Assembly: GCF_028736175.1 (NCBI RefSeq)
Contig: NZ_CP117880.1
Span: forward strand, 2,480,001-2,544,000
DNA: 64,000 nucleotides
Direction of reading: 5' to 3'
Source of the DNA: Sphingobacterium oryzagri
GTDB lineage: Bacteria > Bacteroidota > Bacteroidia > Sphingobacteriales > Sphingobacteriaceae
Under the pieces are notes generated by a model. It searched no databases, had not been told where the DNA came from, and worked only from the letters and a program-made list of their open reading frames with translations. This document shows, one piece after another, positions 26,724 through 35,662 of the stretch. The number at the start of each line of letters is the position of its first letter. Positions within the stretch are counted from its first letter, which is position 1. Made by a program: the position numbers and the translations under genes.

Positions 26724-27995
26724 ATGCAAGTTGATGTGCTTCTGGGCCTGCAATGGGGCGACGAAGGTAAAGGAAAGATCGTGGACGTATTTTGTCCAAA
26801 ATATGATTTGATCGCTCGCTTTCAAGGTGGTCCCAATGCTGGACACACATTAGAATTTGACAACAAAAAATTCGTATTAAATACGATTCCTTCTGGGATC
26901 TTCAATGAGGGTACGTTAAACCTGATCGGAAGCGGCGTTGTTATCGATCCGATTATTTTAAAAAGAGAACTAGACAACCTTCGTACCGCAGGATTTGATC
27001 CTGTCGGCAAAGGGAAATTGGTATTGGCCAGAAAGGCCCACTTAATTTTGCCTACGCATCAGTTGTTGGATGCTGCTTCGGAATCAAAAATGGGTGCTGG
27101 CAAAATTGGTTCTACCTTGAAAGGCATTGGTCCAACCTATATGGACAAAACCGGTAGAAACGGTTTACGCGTGGGTGATACAACTTTGGCAGATTTTCAG
27201 GAACGGTACGAGAAGCTGAAAGCTAAACATTTGGAAATTCTTTCGCATTATGGTGAAATTCCAGATTTTTCCGAAAAGGAAAATGCTTTCTTAGCGGCTA
27301 TCGAGTTTATAAAAAGCATTCCGCATGTTGATGCCGAGCACTTGGTAAATACCTATTTGAAAGAAGGTAAAAAAGTGTTGGCCGAAGGTGCGCAAGGCAC
27401 GTTATTAGATGTAGATTTTGGTTCATATCCTTTTGTAACGTCGTCAAACACCACAACAGCAGGCGCTTGTACCGGATTAGGCATTGCGCCAAACAAAATC
27501 GGTGCGGTATACGGTATTTTTAAAGCGTATGCAACACGTGTGGGCGGCGGACCATTTCCAACAGAGTTGGACGATGAAACCGGCGAAAAATTACGTCAGC
27601 TAGGGCATGAATTTGGCGCAACAACAGGTCGCGCACGCCGTACCGGATGGATTGATCTGCCTGCGTTAAAATATGCGATCATGCTAAACGGGGTGACCGA
27701 ATTGATCATGATGAAAGCCGACGTACTGGACACATTCGAAAAGATTTACGTGTGTACGCACTACAAATATAATGGTGAAGTGATCGATTATATGCCGTAT
27801 GAAATTATCACCAACACAGCAGAACCAATTTTGGAGGAAGTAGCGGGTTGGAATGAAGATATCACAGGCATTCGTTCGACAGCTGAAATTCCGGCAGCAC
27901 TTCAAGCGTATATTACTTACTTAGAAAAGGCATTGGAAGTGCCAATCAAATATTTGTCCGTAGGTCCAGATCGCGTTCAAACGATAGAATTGTAG
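26724..27995 (+). CDS. purA: Adenylosuccinate synthetase
   Basis: The 423-residue protein has the P-loop-like QWGDEGKGK (10-18), GGPNAGHT, then KGIGPTYMDKTGRNGLRVGD and EGAQGTLLDVDFGSYPFVTSSNTTTAG, and the C-terminal TTGRARRTGWIDL and IKYLSVGPDRVQTIEL. It joins IMP and aspartate using GTP to form adenylosuccinate, the first committed step to AMP, in the cytoplasm. Length is normal. pabB follows after one base, so the two are co-transcribed and probably translationally coupled. Confidence 0.98.
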   Translation: MQVDVLLGLQWGDEGKGKIVDVFCPKYDLIARFQGGPNAGHTLEFDNKKFVLNTIPSGIFNEGTLNLIGSGVVIDPIILKRELDNLRTAGFDPVGKGKLVLARKAHLILPTHQLLDAASESKMGAGKIGSTLKGIGPTYMDKTGRNGLRVGDTTLADFQERYEKLKAKHLEILSHYGEIPDFSEKENAFLAAIEFIKSIPHVDAEHLVNTYLKEGKKVLAEGAQGTLLDVDFGSYPFVTSSNTTTAGACTGLGIAPNKIGAVYGIFKAYATRVGGGPFPTELDDETGEKLRQLGHEFGATTGRARRTGWIDLPALKYAIMLNGVTELIMMKADVLDTFEKIYVCTHYKYNGEVIDYMPYEIITNTAEPILEEVAGWNEDITGIRSTAEIPAALQAYITYLEKALEVPIKYLSVGPDRVQTIEL

Positions 27996-27996
27996 C

Positions 27997-29301
27997 ATGT
28001 CCATGGCTAAAGCCATTTTTGAAGTCAATATTCCTTTTTTTGAGCAACAAGCTTTAAGCTGGGCGCAACGATTTGAGGAGCTTTGCTTCTTCCAATCAAA
28101 TGGCTATGCAGATGAACATCATAAAATAAGCAGCGTGCTCGCTGTAAAAGCGGTTGATGCTGTCAGCTGCGCAGTAAGTACAGATGCATTTACCAAAATA
28201 GATGCGTTTAGAGCCAGGTATCCACAATCGTGGATACCTGGCTTTTTAAGTTATGATCTTAAAAACGATACGGAAAGCCTGCACAGCCGCGACGACGACG
28301 GGCTGACTTTTCCGGAAGCGTATTTTTTCAAGCCTGCCATTATCCTACAATTTCAAGGCGAAGATAGTGTCGTGATTACGGCTGAAGATCCGCAAGCGGT
28401 ATTTGACTCCATACATGCTTTTCAACCTTCGCAGCAGGCCGACGCCGCGTATAGCAGTGCGCCTGTGCAACTCCGCAAGCGGATGACGAAGGAGCAATAT
28501 CTTGCTGCTTTTGAAAAAATGCAAATGCATATTCGGCGTGGCGACATTTACGAGGTCAACCTTTGCCAGGAATTTTACGCTACGGATGTTGTTATTGATG
28601 CATTAACGGTATACCAACAACTCAACACGATTTCGCCAACGCCTTTTGCTTGCTTTTTCAAATTGGGTAATCGGTATATTATATCCGCATCTCCCGAACG
28701 TTTTTTGGCAAAGCGCGGCACAATGCTCATTTCTCAACCCATCAAAGGCACGGCAGCGCGGGGCCAACACGCCGACGAAGACAACGCTTTGCTGGCTGAG
28801 TTGTTGAATAATCCGAAAGAGATTGCGGAAAACATTATGATCGTCGACCTTGTGCGTAACGATTTGACACGCAGCGCTGTACCGGGAACGGTCGATGCTT
28901 CCCGGCGTTTGGAAGTACATACGTTTAAACAGGTACACCAATTGGTCTCCACGATTACCTGCGTCAAAAATCCGGCATTATCCGACATCGACGTCATCAA
29001 AAATACCTTTCCGGCTGGCTCGATGACCGGTGCGCCAAAAATTAAAGCTATGCAACTTTGTGAGCGTTATGAAGCCAGTAAACGTGGTATCTATGCGGGC
29101 GCAGTAGGCTATTTCGGTCCCGATGGCGATTTCGATTTTAACGTCGTTATCCGTTCTATTTTATACAACAAACAAAGTGGCCAGCTCTCCTTCCATACGG
29201 GGGGCGCGATCACCCTCGATGCGCAAGCAGAAAAAGAATATGCAGAATGTTTGCTAAAAGCATCGGCAATATTGGAAACCTTAAGCGCCTCGCTAAGCTA
29301 A
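27997..29301 (+). CDS. pabB: Aminodeoxychorismate synthase component I
   Basis: The 434-residue protein is a chorismate-utilising enzyme. ISQPIKGTAARG carries the Lys that distinguishes PabB from anthranilate synthase (usually PIAGT); MIVDLVRNDLTRSAVPGTV, GSMTGAPKIKAMQ and FNVVIRSI complete the active site. It converts chorismate and ammonia to 4-amino-4-deoxychorismate for folate synthesis; the amidotransferase PabA and lyase PabC are not here. ATGs at 27997 and 28003 are both possible. Coding sequence around codons 72-83 contains a perfect terminator-like hairpin, annotated separately. Confidence 0.93.
   Translation: MSMAKAIFEVNIPFFEQQALSWAQRFEELCFFQSNGYADEHHKISSVLAVKAVDAVSCAVSTDAFTKIDAFRARYPQSWIPGFLSYDLKNDTESLHSRDDDGLTFPEAYFFKPAIILQFQGEDSVVITAEDPQAVFDSIHAFQPSQQADAAYSSAPVQLRKRMTKEQYLAAFEKMQMHIRRGDIYEVNLCQEFYATDVVIDALTVYQQLNTISPTPFACFFKLGNRYIISASPERFLAKRGTMLISQPIKGTAARGQHADEDNALLAELLNNPKEIAENIMIVDLVRNDLTRSAVPGTVDASRRLEVHTFKQVHQLVSTITCVKNPALSDIDVIKNTFPAGSMTGAPKIKAMQLCERYEASKRGIYAGAVGYFGPDGDFDFNVVIRSILYNKQSGQLSFHTGGAITLDAQAEKEYAECLLKASAILETLSASLS
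28212..28247 (+). terminator. Terminator-like hairpin inside the pabB coding sequence
   Basis: AGCCAGGTATCCAC (28212-28225) pairs perfectly over 14 bp with GTGGATACCTGGCT (28230-28243) around the loop AATC, followed by T5. It has all the parts of an intrinsic terminator yet lies about 215 nt into pabB, in the translated frame. Whether it stops transcription is unknown; translating ribosomes may prevent it from folding. Confidence 0.6.
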
Positions 29302-29502
29302 ATTACTTTTCACAGAACTATTTCACAACATATCTTTACTTTCCACTTGCCCGCTTTATCGCGAAAATAAGCGTTTGCCTGCTACCACTTAGCTTTTTCT
29401 AAAAAATGAAACGCAAACCGTTCAAAATACAGCTTTATATAACTAGTATGCGTTAGAAGTACCTGTTGAGAAACTAAATCAACTTTCTTATATTAAAAAG
29501 CC

Positions 29503-29510
29503 TATATTTG
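29503..29510 (+). promoter_or_regulatory. Candidate -7 element (TATATTTG) touching the TatD start
   Basis: An exact TAnnTTTG match ends 3 bp before the ATG at 29514. Either the transcript is leaderless or the motif is fortuitous. Confidence 0.35.
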
Positions 29511-29513
29511 GCT

Positions 29514-30176
29514 ATGCATGTTCCTTATATTGACATACATACCCATTGTACCTTGGAAAGTACGACCGACGAATTTTCCTTGCCTAATATTATTATCTCC
29601 AAAAATTACCTTTATCCGCTCCCCTGTTCGCTCGGTATCCACCCGTGGTATATTGATAGCGCACCGACAGCCCAATTAGATGCTTTGCACGATCACGGCA
29701 AAAAAGTGACGGTGCTGGCTATTGGTGAGTGCGGCCTGGATAAATTGTGTGATACCGACTGGGCATTACAGGAAGCTGTTTTCCGCAAACAGATCAACTT
29801 TGCCAATAGCGTGGGTAAGCCCTTGATTGTGCATTGTGTTAGAGCGTATCAAGAATGTTTGCAGCTCTTGCGGCAAGAGCGCGTACATGTTCCGGTCATC
29901 TTTCACGGTTTTGAAAAACACCCCACCCTTGCGCAACAAATTTACAACAAAGGCTTTTATATTAGTTTCGGCGCTGCTATTCTCGCTGGTAAAAAAGACG
30001 ACCTGATACGACAGGCGCCACTGGACAAAATTTTCCTGGAAACCGATGATAAATCTACTAAAATAGTAGATATTTATATGTATTTTTGCCGCGTTCGAAA
30101 TATGGAGGTCGATCAGTTGAAGGATCGGGTGTACCAGAACTTTAAACGCATATTTAATTATCAATTAGTACAATGA
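29514..30176 (+). CDS. TatD-family metal-dependent hydrolase
   Basis: Starting at the ATG at 29514 gives 220 residues: MHVPYIDIHTHC holds the HxH metal site (H9, H11). Other ligands are in IGECGLDKL, the H of LIVHCVRA, the H of VIFHGFEK and the D of FLETDDKS, the TatD order. Members are cytoplasmic nucleases or amidohydrolases acting on DNA or D-aminoacyl-tRNA. It is shorter than typical TatD (about 260 aa), mainly in the N-terminal third. It overlaps tcdA by 4 nt (ATGA), so the two are translationally coupled. Confidence 0.88.
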   Translation: MHVPYIDIHTHCTLESTTDEFSLPNIIISKNYLYPLPCSLGIHPWYIDSAPTAQLDALHDHGKKVTVLAIGECGLDKLCDTDWALQEAVFRKQINFANSVGKPLIVHCVRAYQECLQLLRQERVHVPVIFHGFEKHPTLAQQIYNKGFYISFGAAILAGKKDDLIRQAPLDKIFLETDDKSTKIVDIYMYFCRVRNMEVDQLKDRVYQNFKRIFNYQLVQ

Positions 30177-30904
30177 AAGATTTATCGTGGCTTTCTAGAA
30201 CGGAAGCTTTGACGGGACGGGAAGCACTGGAAAAATTGGCAAAAACGCATGTGATGATATTGGGTTTGGGCGGCGTAGGATCATTTGCGGCCGAGTTTAT
30301 CTGTCGCGCTGGTGTCGGCAAAATGACGATCATCGACGGTGATACGGTCGATCCGACGAATAGAAACAGACAACTGCCGGCATTGGCTACCAATCATGGT
30401 GTGGCCAAAGCCGAGATTATGAGGGAACGCTTATTGGCCATTAATCCTGAACTGGAGCTTCACGTGGTGCAAGATTTTGTGATACCGGAAACCATTCCCG
30501 CTTTATTGGACCTGAAACCAGATTATTGTGTAGAGGCGATCGACAGCATCACGCCCAAGCTATTCTTCATCCGCCGCGTGCTGGAGGCCAATATTCCTTT
30601 TGTAAGTTCTATGGGAGCGGGCGGTAAAATGGATCCAACAAAAATTCGTATCGCGGATATTAGCAAGTCGTATAATTGTAAGCTGGCGCATCATATTCGG
30701 AAGAAACTGCGTAAGCACGGCATACGTGATGGCGTTAAAGTAGCTTTTTCTACTGAATTGCCAGATAAAAATTCCCTGCTTTACACCGACGGCAGTAACT
30801 TCAAGAAATCCGCTTACGGCACCATGTCTTATCTGCCTGCTGCTTTTGGTGGCGCTATTGCTTCGGTAGCGATTCGCGACTTGATCGGCGTCAAATTTAC
30901 CTAG
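30173..30904 (+). CDS. tcdA: tRNA threonylcarbamoyladenosine dehydratase
   Basis: The 243-residue E1-like protein has the ATP-binding GLGGVGSFAAEFICRAGVG (GLGGVGS at 31-37) and IIDGDTVDPTNRNRQLPA. These are followed by CVEAIDSITPKLFFIR, SMGAGGKMDPTKIRIADISK and the C-terminal YGTMSYLPAAFGGAIAS. This order is diagnostic of TcdA/CsdL, which makes cyclic t6A at position 37 of ANN-reading tRNAs using ATP. It does not carry the catalytic cysteine of ubiquitin E1 enzymes. It is coupled to the TatD gene upstream. Confidence 0.94.
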   Translation: MKDLSWLSRTEALTGREALEKLAKTHVMILGLGGVGSFAAEFICRAGVGKMTIIDGDTVDPTNRNRQLPALATNHGVAKAEIMRERLLAINPELELHVVQDFVIPETIPALLDLKPDYCVEAIDSITPKLFFIRRVLEANIPFVSSMGAGGKMDPTKIRIADISKSYNCKLAHHIRKKLRKHGIRDGVKVAFSTELPDKNSLLYTDGSNFKKSAYGTMSYLPAAFGGAIASVAIRDLIGVKFT

Positions 30905-30956
30905 TCCGCGTGCGTCATAGTAGCATCGGCTTAACGACAAGAATTTTAAACAAATC

Positions 30957-30989
30957 TGCAATATTACTAATTAAATTAGTAATATTGCA
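30957..30989. repeat. Perfect 33-bp palindrome before the exonuclease/GIY-YIG start
   Basis: TGCAATATTACTAATT (30957-30972) and its exact complement (30974-30989) are separated by a single A. The repeat ends 2 bp before the GTG start at 30992, so it covers where a ribosome would bind. There is no T run, so it is not a standard terminator. Operator, translational control element and recombination hot spot are all possible. Confidence 0.9.
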
Positions 30990-30991
30990 GT

Positions 30992-32380
30992 GTGAATAAA
31001 CAAAAACATTTTGCGGTAGTCGATATAGAGACCACGGGGAACCATGCGAGCGGAAATCGGATCACTGAAATTGCGATATTAATTCATAACGGCAAGAAAG
31101 TAGTCGAAGAATATCAAACACTGATCAACCCGACATGCGCTATTCCGCTGGCTATACAAACCCTCACGGGCATCACGCCAGAAATGGTGGAAGATGCGCC
31201 TACGTTTGATGACGTTGCCGAAGATATATACCATCTTTTGCAAGGCAAAATATTCATTGCGCATAATGTAAACTTTGACTACACCTTTTTGGTCAAAGAG
31301 CTCAAACAAGCGGGCTATGATTGGCAAGCACCTAAATTGTGCACTGTCAGACTCTCGCGCAAAATTTTTCCGGGACATAAATCGTATAGCTTAGGCAACA
31401 TCTGCAAACAATTTGATATTCCTATCGCTGCGCGCCACCGCGCCATGGGCGATGCCGCTGCGACGGTAACATTGTTTGATCTGTTGCTGAAAAATGATGC
31501 GGGCGGCTACATCGCAGAAAGCTTGCATAAAAACACGGAACATCGACTTCCTACGCATCTGCAAATCGAGCAATTTGTACGTTTGCCGGAAACGGCGGGC
31601 ATCTATATCTTTCGGGACAAAAAGGGAAAAATCATATACATTGGAAAAGCGATTAATATTAAAAAGCGGGTATTAAGCCATTTTAGCGGCTCGAACAGCA
31701 GCTTGAAGCGACAACAATTTATCAATGATATCTGCACCATTGATTTTGAGGAGTCTGGCACCGAATTGATGGCGCTTTTGATGGAATGCCAATTGATCAA
31801 AAAACATTGGCCCATCCATAACCGCGCGCTGAAGCAATATGAACCTAAATATGCCTTGATACATTATCAGGATATCCGCGGCTACGATAGGCTAGCGATT
31901 AGTAAAGTAAATCAGCAAACGACCAGTTTACGGTATTTCGAATCGGTGGGTGAAGCCAATCTTTTCTTATCCAAATTGATGGCCGACTTTAAATTGACGC
32001 CGGCATTTTGTACGTTTTACTCCCCGGCCACACAAACGCGGGAAGATCGCAAGATCAATTATAGCGAATTGCCGGAATTATCAGCTTATTCGGAAGTTAT
32101 GCAAAACGTGTTTACTTACCTACGCGAAAACAATCGCTCATTTCTATTTATTGACCGCGGCCGAAAGGAAGACGAACATAGCTACATCTATTACAAAGAT
32201 CACAAACTATACGCCTTTGGCTTTGTGGAAGGTCTAGACGAGTGGTACCATGCTGAAGACATTGTTTCGTATCGCGATAAATGCATTAGCAATTTCTACA
32301 TGCAGCAGATGCTGTTGCAATACGCCGAGCGCTATCCGGAAAAAGTACATGTGCTACCTAAAGTTTCGGAATTTTCCTGA
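30992..32380 (+). CDS. DnaQ-type exonuclease fused to a GIY-YIG endonuclease domain
   Basis: The GTG at 30992 gives 462 residues. The N-terminal domain (1-165) is a DEDDh 3'-5' exonuclease: D11 and E13 in VVDIETTG, then [14 protein letters not shown], then the [10 protein letters not shown] block. From 203 a UvrC-like GIY-YIG nuclease follows ([25 protein letters not shown]) with Arg and Glu side chains in place. The last 180 residues are not assigned. This epsilon/UvrC-N fusion is widely seen and is thought to act in DNA repair; the substrate is not known. Its 3' end overlaps the opposite-strand fbp gene by 49 nt. Confidence 0.9.
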   Translation: MNKQKHFAVVDIETTGNHASGNRITEIAILIHNGKKVVEEYQTLINPTCAIPLAIQTLTGITPEMVEDAPTFDDVAEDIYHLLQGKIFIAHNVNFDYTFLVKELKQAGYDWQAPKLCTVRLSRKIFPGHKSYSLGNICKQFDIPIAARHRAMGDAAATVTLFDLLLKNDAGGYIAESLHKNTEHRLPTHLQIEQFVRLPETAGIYIFRDKKGKIIYIGKAINIKKRVLSHFSGSNSSLKRQQFINDICTIDFEESGTELMALLMECQLIKKHWPIHNRALKQYEPKYALIHYQDIRGYDRLAISKVNQQTTSLRYFESVGEANLFLSKLMADFKLTPAFCTFYSPATQTREDRKINYSELPELSAYSEVMQNVFTYLRENNRSFLFIDRGRKEDEHSYIYYKDHKLYAFGFVEGLDEWYHAEDIVSYRDKCISNFYMQQMLLQYAERYPEKVHVLPKVSEFS

Positions 32381-33378
32381 TGCAAGAGCATAATCTGTTC
32401 TACCTTTTCGACCATATGTTTGCTCCCGATCACAATGGGCGCGCGCTGATGAAGCGTTTGCGGTTTTATCTCACTCACATTTGTAGAAACAGAAATAGCT
32501 TTGCCACCTGCCTGTTCGATGATAAAAGCCATCGGGCTACATTCGTACAACAAACGTAGCTTGCCTTGCGGGTGTTGTGCTGTTTCCGGATACAGGAATA
32601 TCCCACCAACCACCAATGTACGATGTAAATCGGCTACCATCGAGCCTATGTAACGTGAGGTGTACGGTCGCTTGGAATTGGCGTCTTCCTGCTGACAGTA
32701 TTTGATGTAATCTTTTATGTATTGCGGAAATTTCAGGTAATTTCCTTCATTAACAGAATAAATTGTTCCGTCGGTCGGAATTTTCATATCGGGATGCGAC
32801 AAACAAAATTCGCCGATGGACGGATCTAAGGTAAAACCGTTTACGCCTTTGCCTGTGCTGTAAACTAACATGGTCGACGAGCCATAGATAACATAACCAG
32901 CAGCAACTTGCTCGTGTCCATACTGCAAGATTTCATCCATTTGAATCGGAACACCATAGCGCTTACGGCGGTAAATGGAAAATATGGAACCTACCGAAAC
33001 ATTTAAATCGATGTTTGACGATCCGTCTAGTGGATCTATACAGACAATATACTTTCCTTCCTGATTGGTGGGGTAAATAGACAGATCGATACCATCTTCA
33101 TGTTCTTCAGATGCAATATAACAACATTCTCCTCCCCTGCTTAATGCTTCAATAAATTGCTCATCCGCATAAACATCCAGTTTTTTTTGCTCTTCTCCCT
33201 GAATATTTTGCTGACCGACCTCGCCTAATATATCAGCAAGACCAGCTTTATTGACCTCCCGATTAATCATTTTGGCTGCGATACCGATGTCGCGCAATAG
33301 TCGCGATAACTCTCCTTTGGCATACGGAAAGTCCGCCTGCTTTTCAATAATAAATTGCCCTAAAGTTTTGAATGCCAT
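32332..33378 (-). CDS. fbp: Class I fructose-1,6-bisphosphatase
   Basis: The 348-residue protein has the class I pattern: EEHEDGID, the metal-binding [60 protein letters not shown], and [19 protein letters not shown]. It removes the 1-phosphate in gluconeogenesis, in the cytoplasm, and needs Mg2+. Length is typical. The gene is monocistronic and convergent with the exonuclease/GIY-YIG gene, with a 49-nt overlap of their coding 3' ends. Confidence 0.97.
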   Translation of the reverse strand: MAFKTLGQFIIEKQADFPYAKGELSRLLRDIGIAAKMINREVNKAGLADILGEVGQQNIQGEEQKKLDVYADEQFIEALSRGGECCYIASEEHEDGIDLSIYPTNQEGKYIVCIDPLDGSSNIDLNVSVGSIFSIYRRKRYGVPIQMDEILQYGHEQVAAGYVIYGSSTMLVYSTGKGVNGFTLDPSIGEFCLSHPDMKIPTDGTIYSVNEGNYLKFPQYIKDYIKYCQQEDANSKRPYTSRYIGSMVADLHRTLVVGGIFLYPETAQHPQGKLRLLYECSPMAFIIEQAGGKAISVSTNVSEIKPQTLHQRAPIVIGSKHMVEKVEQIMLLHQENSETLGSTCTFSG

Positions 33379-33539
33379 GTCGATTTGTTTACAGCCCTAA
33401 ACTACTGAAGTTAATCTTGTGTAACAAACTGAAAAACAGCTTATTGTAACAACAACACGAGTTTATATCACTGATTAGCAGCAGGTTATCGTGTAAAAAT
33501 AAATAATATATTTCTACGCAAACGTTGGCGTATAAAAGG

Positions 33540-34328
33540 TTATTCCGTCGTTCGCCCAAAAGATTTTTCCTGCAAGTAGCGCCAATAACGGCGTGGGACA
33601 TGCTGAATGTGCAATTTTAAATTTTTTCGCTCGGTGATGTTTACCGCCTGGAAATAGCGTTTCCAAAGATCGACGTAAAGACTTTCCTCCTCGCTATGAA
33701 AATCGAGCAATTGCTGATTATCCAAACCTTCCACATGACTGAAGGTCACTTCGGTCACCTGCTGCAGATCATAACTGATCCCATATTGACGTTTAACGTC
33801 GTAAATCACCCATCGCTGATCGGCGTAGCGATCTTTAAAATGCTTTTGGATAAGCGGTAAGACATTAAAATCAGGCTCGATCAGAGCAAAGTACAGACCG
33901 TCTTTCAATAACTGAAAACGTGTAAATGCTTTCATCCGATGTCTTTCCCGCGACACGGATTTCACAATTTTTTTGATCTGGATAACCACGCTGTGCGCAA
34001 AGTTGGCCTGCACGCCTGCGACAGCATTAAAATAATACATCGCCACTTGTACAATCAATAAGGGAGCTTCCGGTAATTCGGATAAATAGGTATGCCACAG
34101 TTCGGTTACGCCATTTTTTTCTACTTTTTTTACTAAACCCCCATGCACGCGCTCAGCCTTTGCCAAATCAGTAACGACAGTATGTCTCGCTTGAAACAAG
34201 GCCTCTTGCGAATTTTCTGCAGATACAGACAGCGGTAATAATTTGTAATCAAAGACATCAAAAATCACCGTCAGTAAGCCGGGCCAGCTGCCGTCAAAAA
34301 TAATATCAACCGGTTTTTGCATCGCCAC
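33540..34328 (-). CDS. TIGR03915-family putative DNA repair/metabolism protein (DUF4130)
   Basis: The 262-residue protein has the pattern of the family always found beside the radical-SAM gene here: an N-terminus reading DIIFDGSWPGLLTVIFDVF, an internal KKIVKSVSRERHRMKAFTRFQ and VLPLIQKHFKDRYADQRWVIYDV, and the ending HIQHVPRRYWRYLQEKSFGR. DUF4130 contains no well-understood catalytic site that I can point to. Its start shares one base with the stop of the upstream radical-SAM gene, so the pair is translationally coupled. The proposed role in DNA modification or repair rests on gene association, not on biochemistry. Confidence 0.88.
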   Translation of the reverse strand: MAMQKPVDIIFDGSWPGLLTVIFDVFDYKLLPLSVSAENSQEALFQARHTVVTDLAKAERVHGGLVKKVEKNGVTELWHTYLSELPEAPLLIVQVAMYYFNAVAGVQANFAHSVVIQIKKIVKSVSRERHRMKAFTRFQLLKDGLYFALIEPDFNVLPLIQKHFKDRYADQRWVIYDVKRQYGISYDLQQVTEVTFSHVEGLDNQQLLDFHSEEESLYVDLWKRYFQAVNITERKNLKLHIQHVPRRYWRYLQEKSFGRTTE

Positions 34329-35581
34329 TAAAAAAGTTGAAGTTGTTGATTGACCGCGCCCAGGTATTTGCTTTTCGACGAACTTAAGATGTAACTCTTG
34401 ATGATATCAGCGCGCTTATCAGCATAGATCTGCATAAAGCCTTTGCAAACAATAAAATATTTGGCGCGGTTGATCGCAACACCAATTTTTTGGAGACTAT
34501 CAAGATTTAAAGGTCCAAATTTACGGGCGGCCACAATTTTTTTAGCGGATGAAACACCGATACCCGGCACGCGTAAGATAAATTGATAGTCTGCCTTGTT
34601 TATATCGATGGGAAACCGATCCATATGTCGTAACGCCCAGCTCAATTTAGGATCAATATCGAGATCTAATAAAGGATGTTGATCACTCACAATTTCTTCT
34701 GCCTGAAACCCATAGAAGCGCATCAGCCAATCGGTTTGATACAATCGATTTTCGCGAGCGGTTGGTACATCAGTACCAATGGATGGCAGCCTGCTATCGT
34801 ATGAAATAGGCACATAACCTGAATAATACACGCGTTTCATTTGAAACTTCTTATAAAAATATTGCGCGGCAGTAATGATTTGCTTGTCTGATTCGCCACT
34901 TGCGCCGATAATTAGTTGTGTACTTTGTCCGGCTGGCGCAAAATGCGGTGTCGAGCGAAACAACTTCTTCTCTTCGCTCGTCTTCACGAGCTGATCTTTT
35001 AGATAGACCATCGGCTTAATCATATCTTCCCGCTTTTTTTCAGGTGCCAGCAATTTTAATCCGGCATCGGTAGGTATCTCCAGGTTGATGCTTAACCGAT
35101 CAGCATACATGCCAGCCTCGTGGATGAGTTCGGGCGATGCCGCGGGAATGGTTTTTAAGTGAATATAGCCGTTAAAATTATGTTCTTGCCGTAATTTTTT
35201 TGCAATCAAAACGAGCCGCTCCATGGTGTAATCCGCATCTTTAAAAATGCCAGAGCTTAGAAAAAGTCCTTCGATGTAATTTCTTCGGTAGAAATTCATC
35301 GTCAGATCCACGACTTCCTGGACGGTAAATGCTGCACGCTTAATATCGTTGCTCCTACGCGATACGCAATAGGCGCAATCAAAGATACAATGGTTGGTTA
35401 GCAAGATTTTCAGCAAAGAAACACAACGCCCGTCTTCCGTATAGGTATGACAAATGCCGGCACCCGTATTGCCTAACCCCTTTTCCTTATTTTTCCTCGT
35501 GCTGCCACTAGAACTACAACTCACGTCGTATTTGGCAGCATCGGCCAAAATTTCTAATTTTTCTTTTATCCGTTCGCTCAT
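34328..35581 (-). CDS. Radical-SAM putative DNA modification/repair protein (TIGR03916)
   Basis: I prefer the ATG at 35581 (MSERIKEKLEILADAAKYDV, 417 aa). The radical-SAM cluster motif is CIFDCAYC with C65, C69 and C72. A helix-hairpin-helix DNA-binding element occurs near the C-terminus (RVPGIGVSSAKKIVAARKFG), matching the architecture of the family. An extra Cys pair in the first 60 residues (CHTYTEDGRC) may bind a second metal or cluster. It would cleave SAM to a radical and act on DNA, presumably with the DUF4130 protein encoded next. No substrate is known. Upstream is the M16 pair, in the same direction. Confidence 0.9.
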   Translation of the reverse strand: MSERIKEKLEILADAAKYDVSCSSSGSTRKNKEKGLGNTGAGICHTYTEDGRCVSLLKILLTNHCIFDCAYCVSRRSNDIKRAAFTVQEVVDLTMNFYRRNYIEGLFLSSGIFKDADYTMERLVLIAKKLRQEHNFNGYIHLKTIPAASPELIHEAGMYADRLSINLEIPTDAGLKLLAPEKKREDMIKPMVYLKDQLVKTSEEKKLFRSTPHFAPAGQSTQLIIGASGESDKQIITAAQYFYKKFQMKRVYYSGYVPISYDSRLPSIGTDVPTARENRLYQTDWLMRFYGFQAEEIVSDQHPLLDLDIDPKLSWALRHMDRFPIDINKADYQFILRVPGIGVSSAKKIVAARKFGPLNLDSLQKIGVAINRAKYFIVCKGFMQIYADKRADIIKSYILSSSKSKYLGAVNQQLQLF

Positions 35582-35662
35582 AGCCCATGCTTTGTTCAAA
35601 TATACTAAAAAAATTAGTTTTTAGTGTTATTTGAAAAGCATGAGATAAAATTTTGAGCAAGA

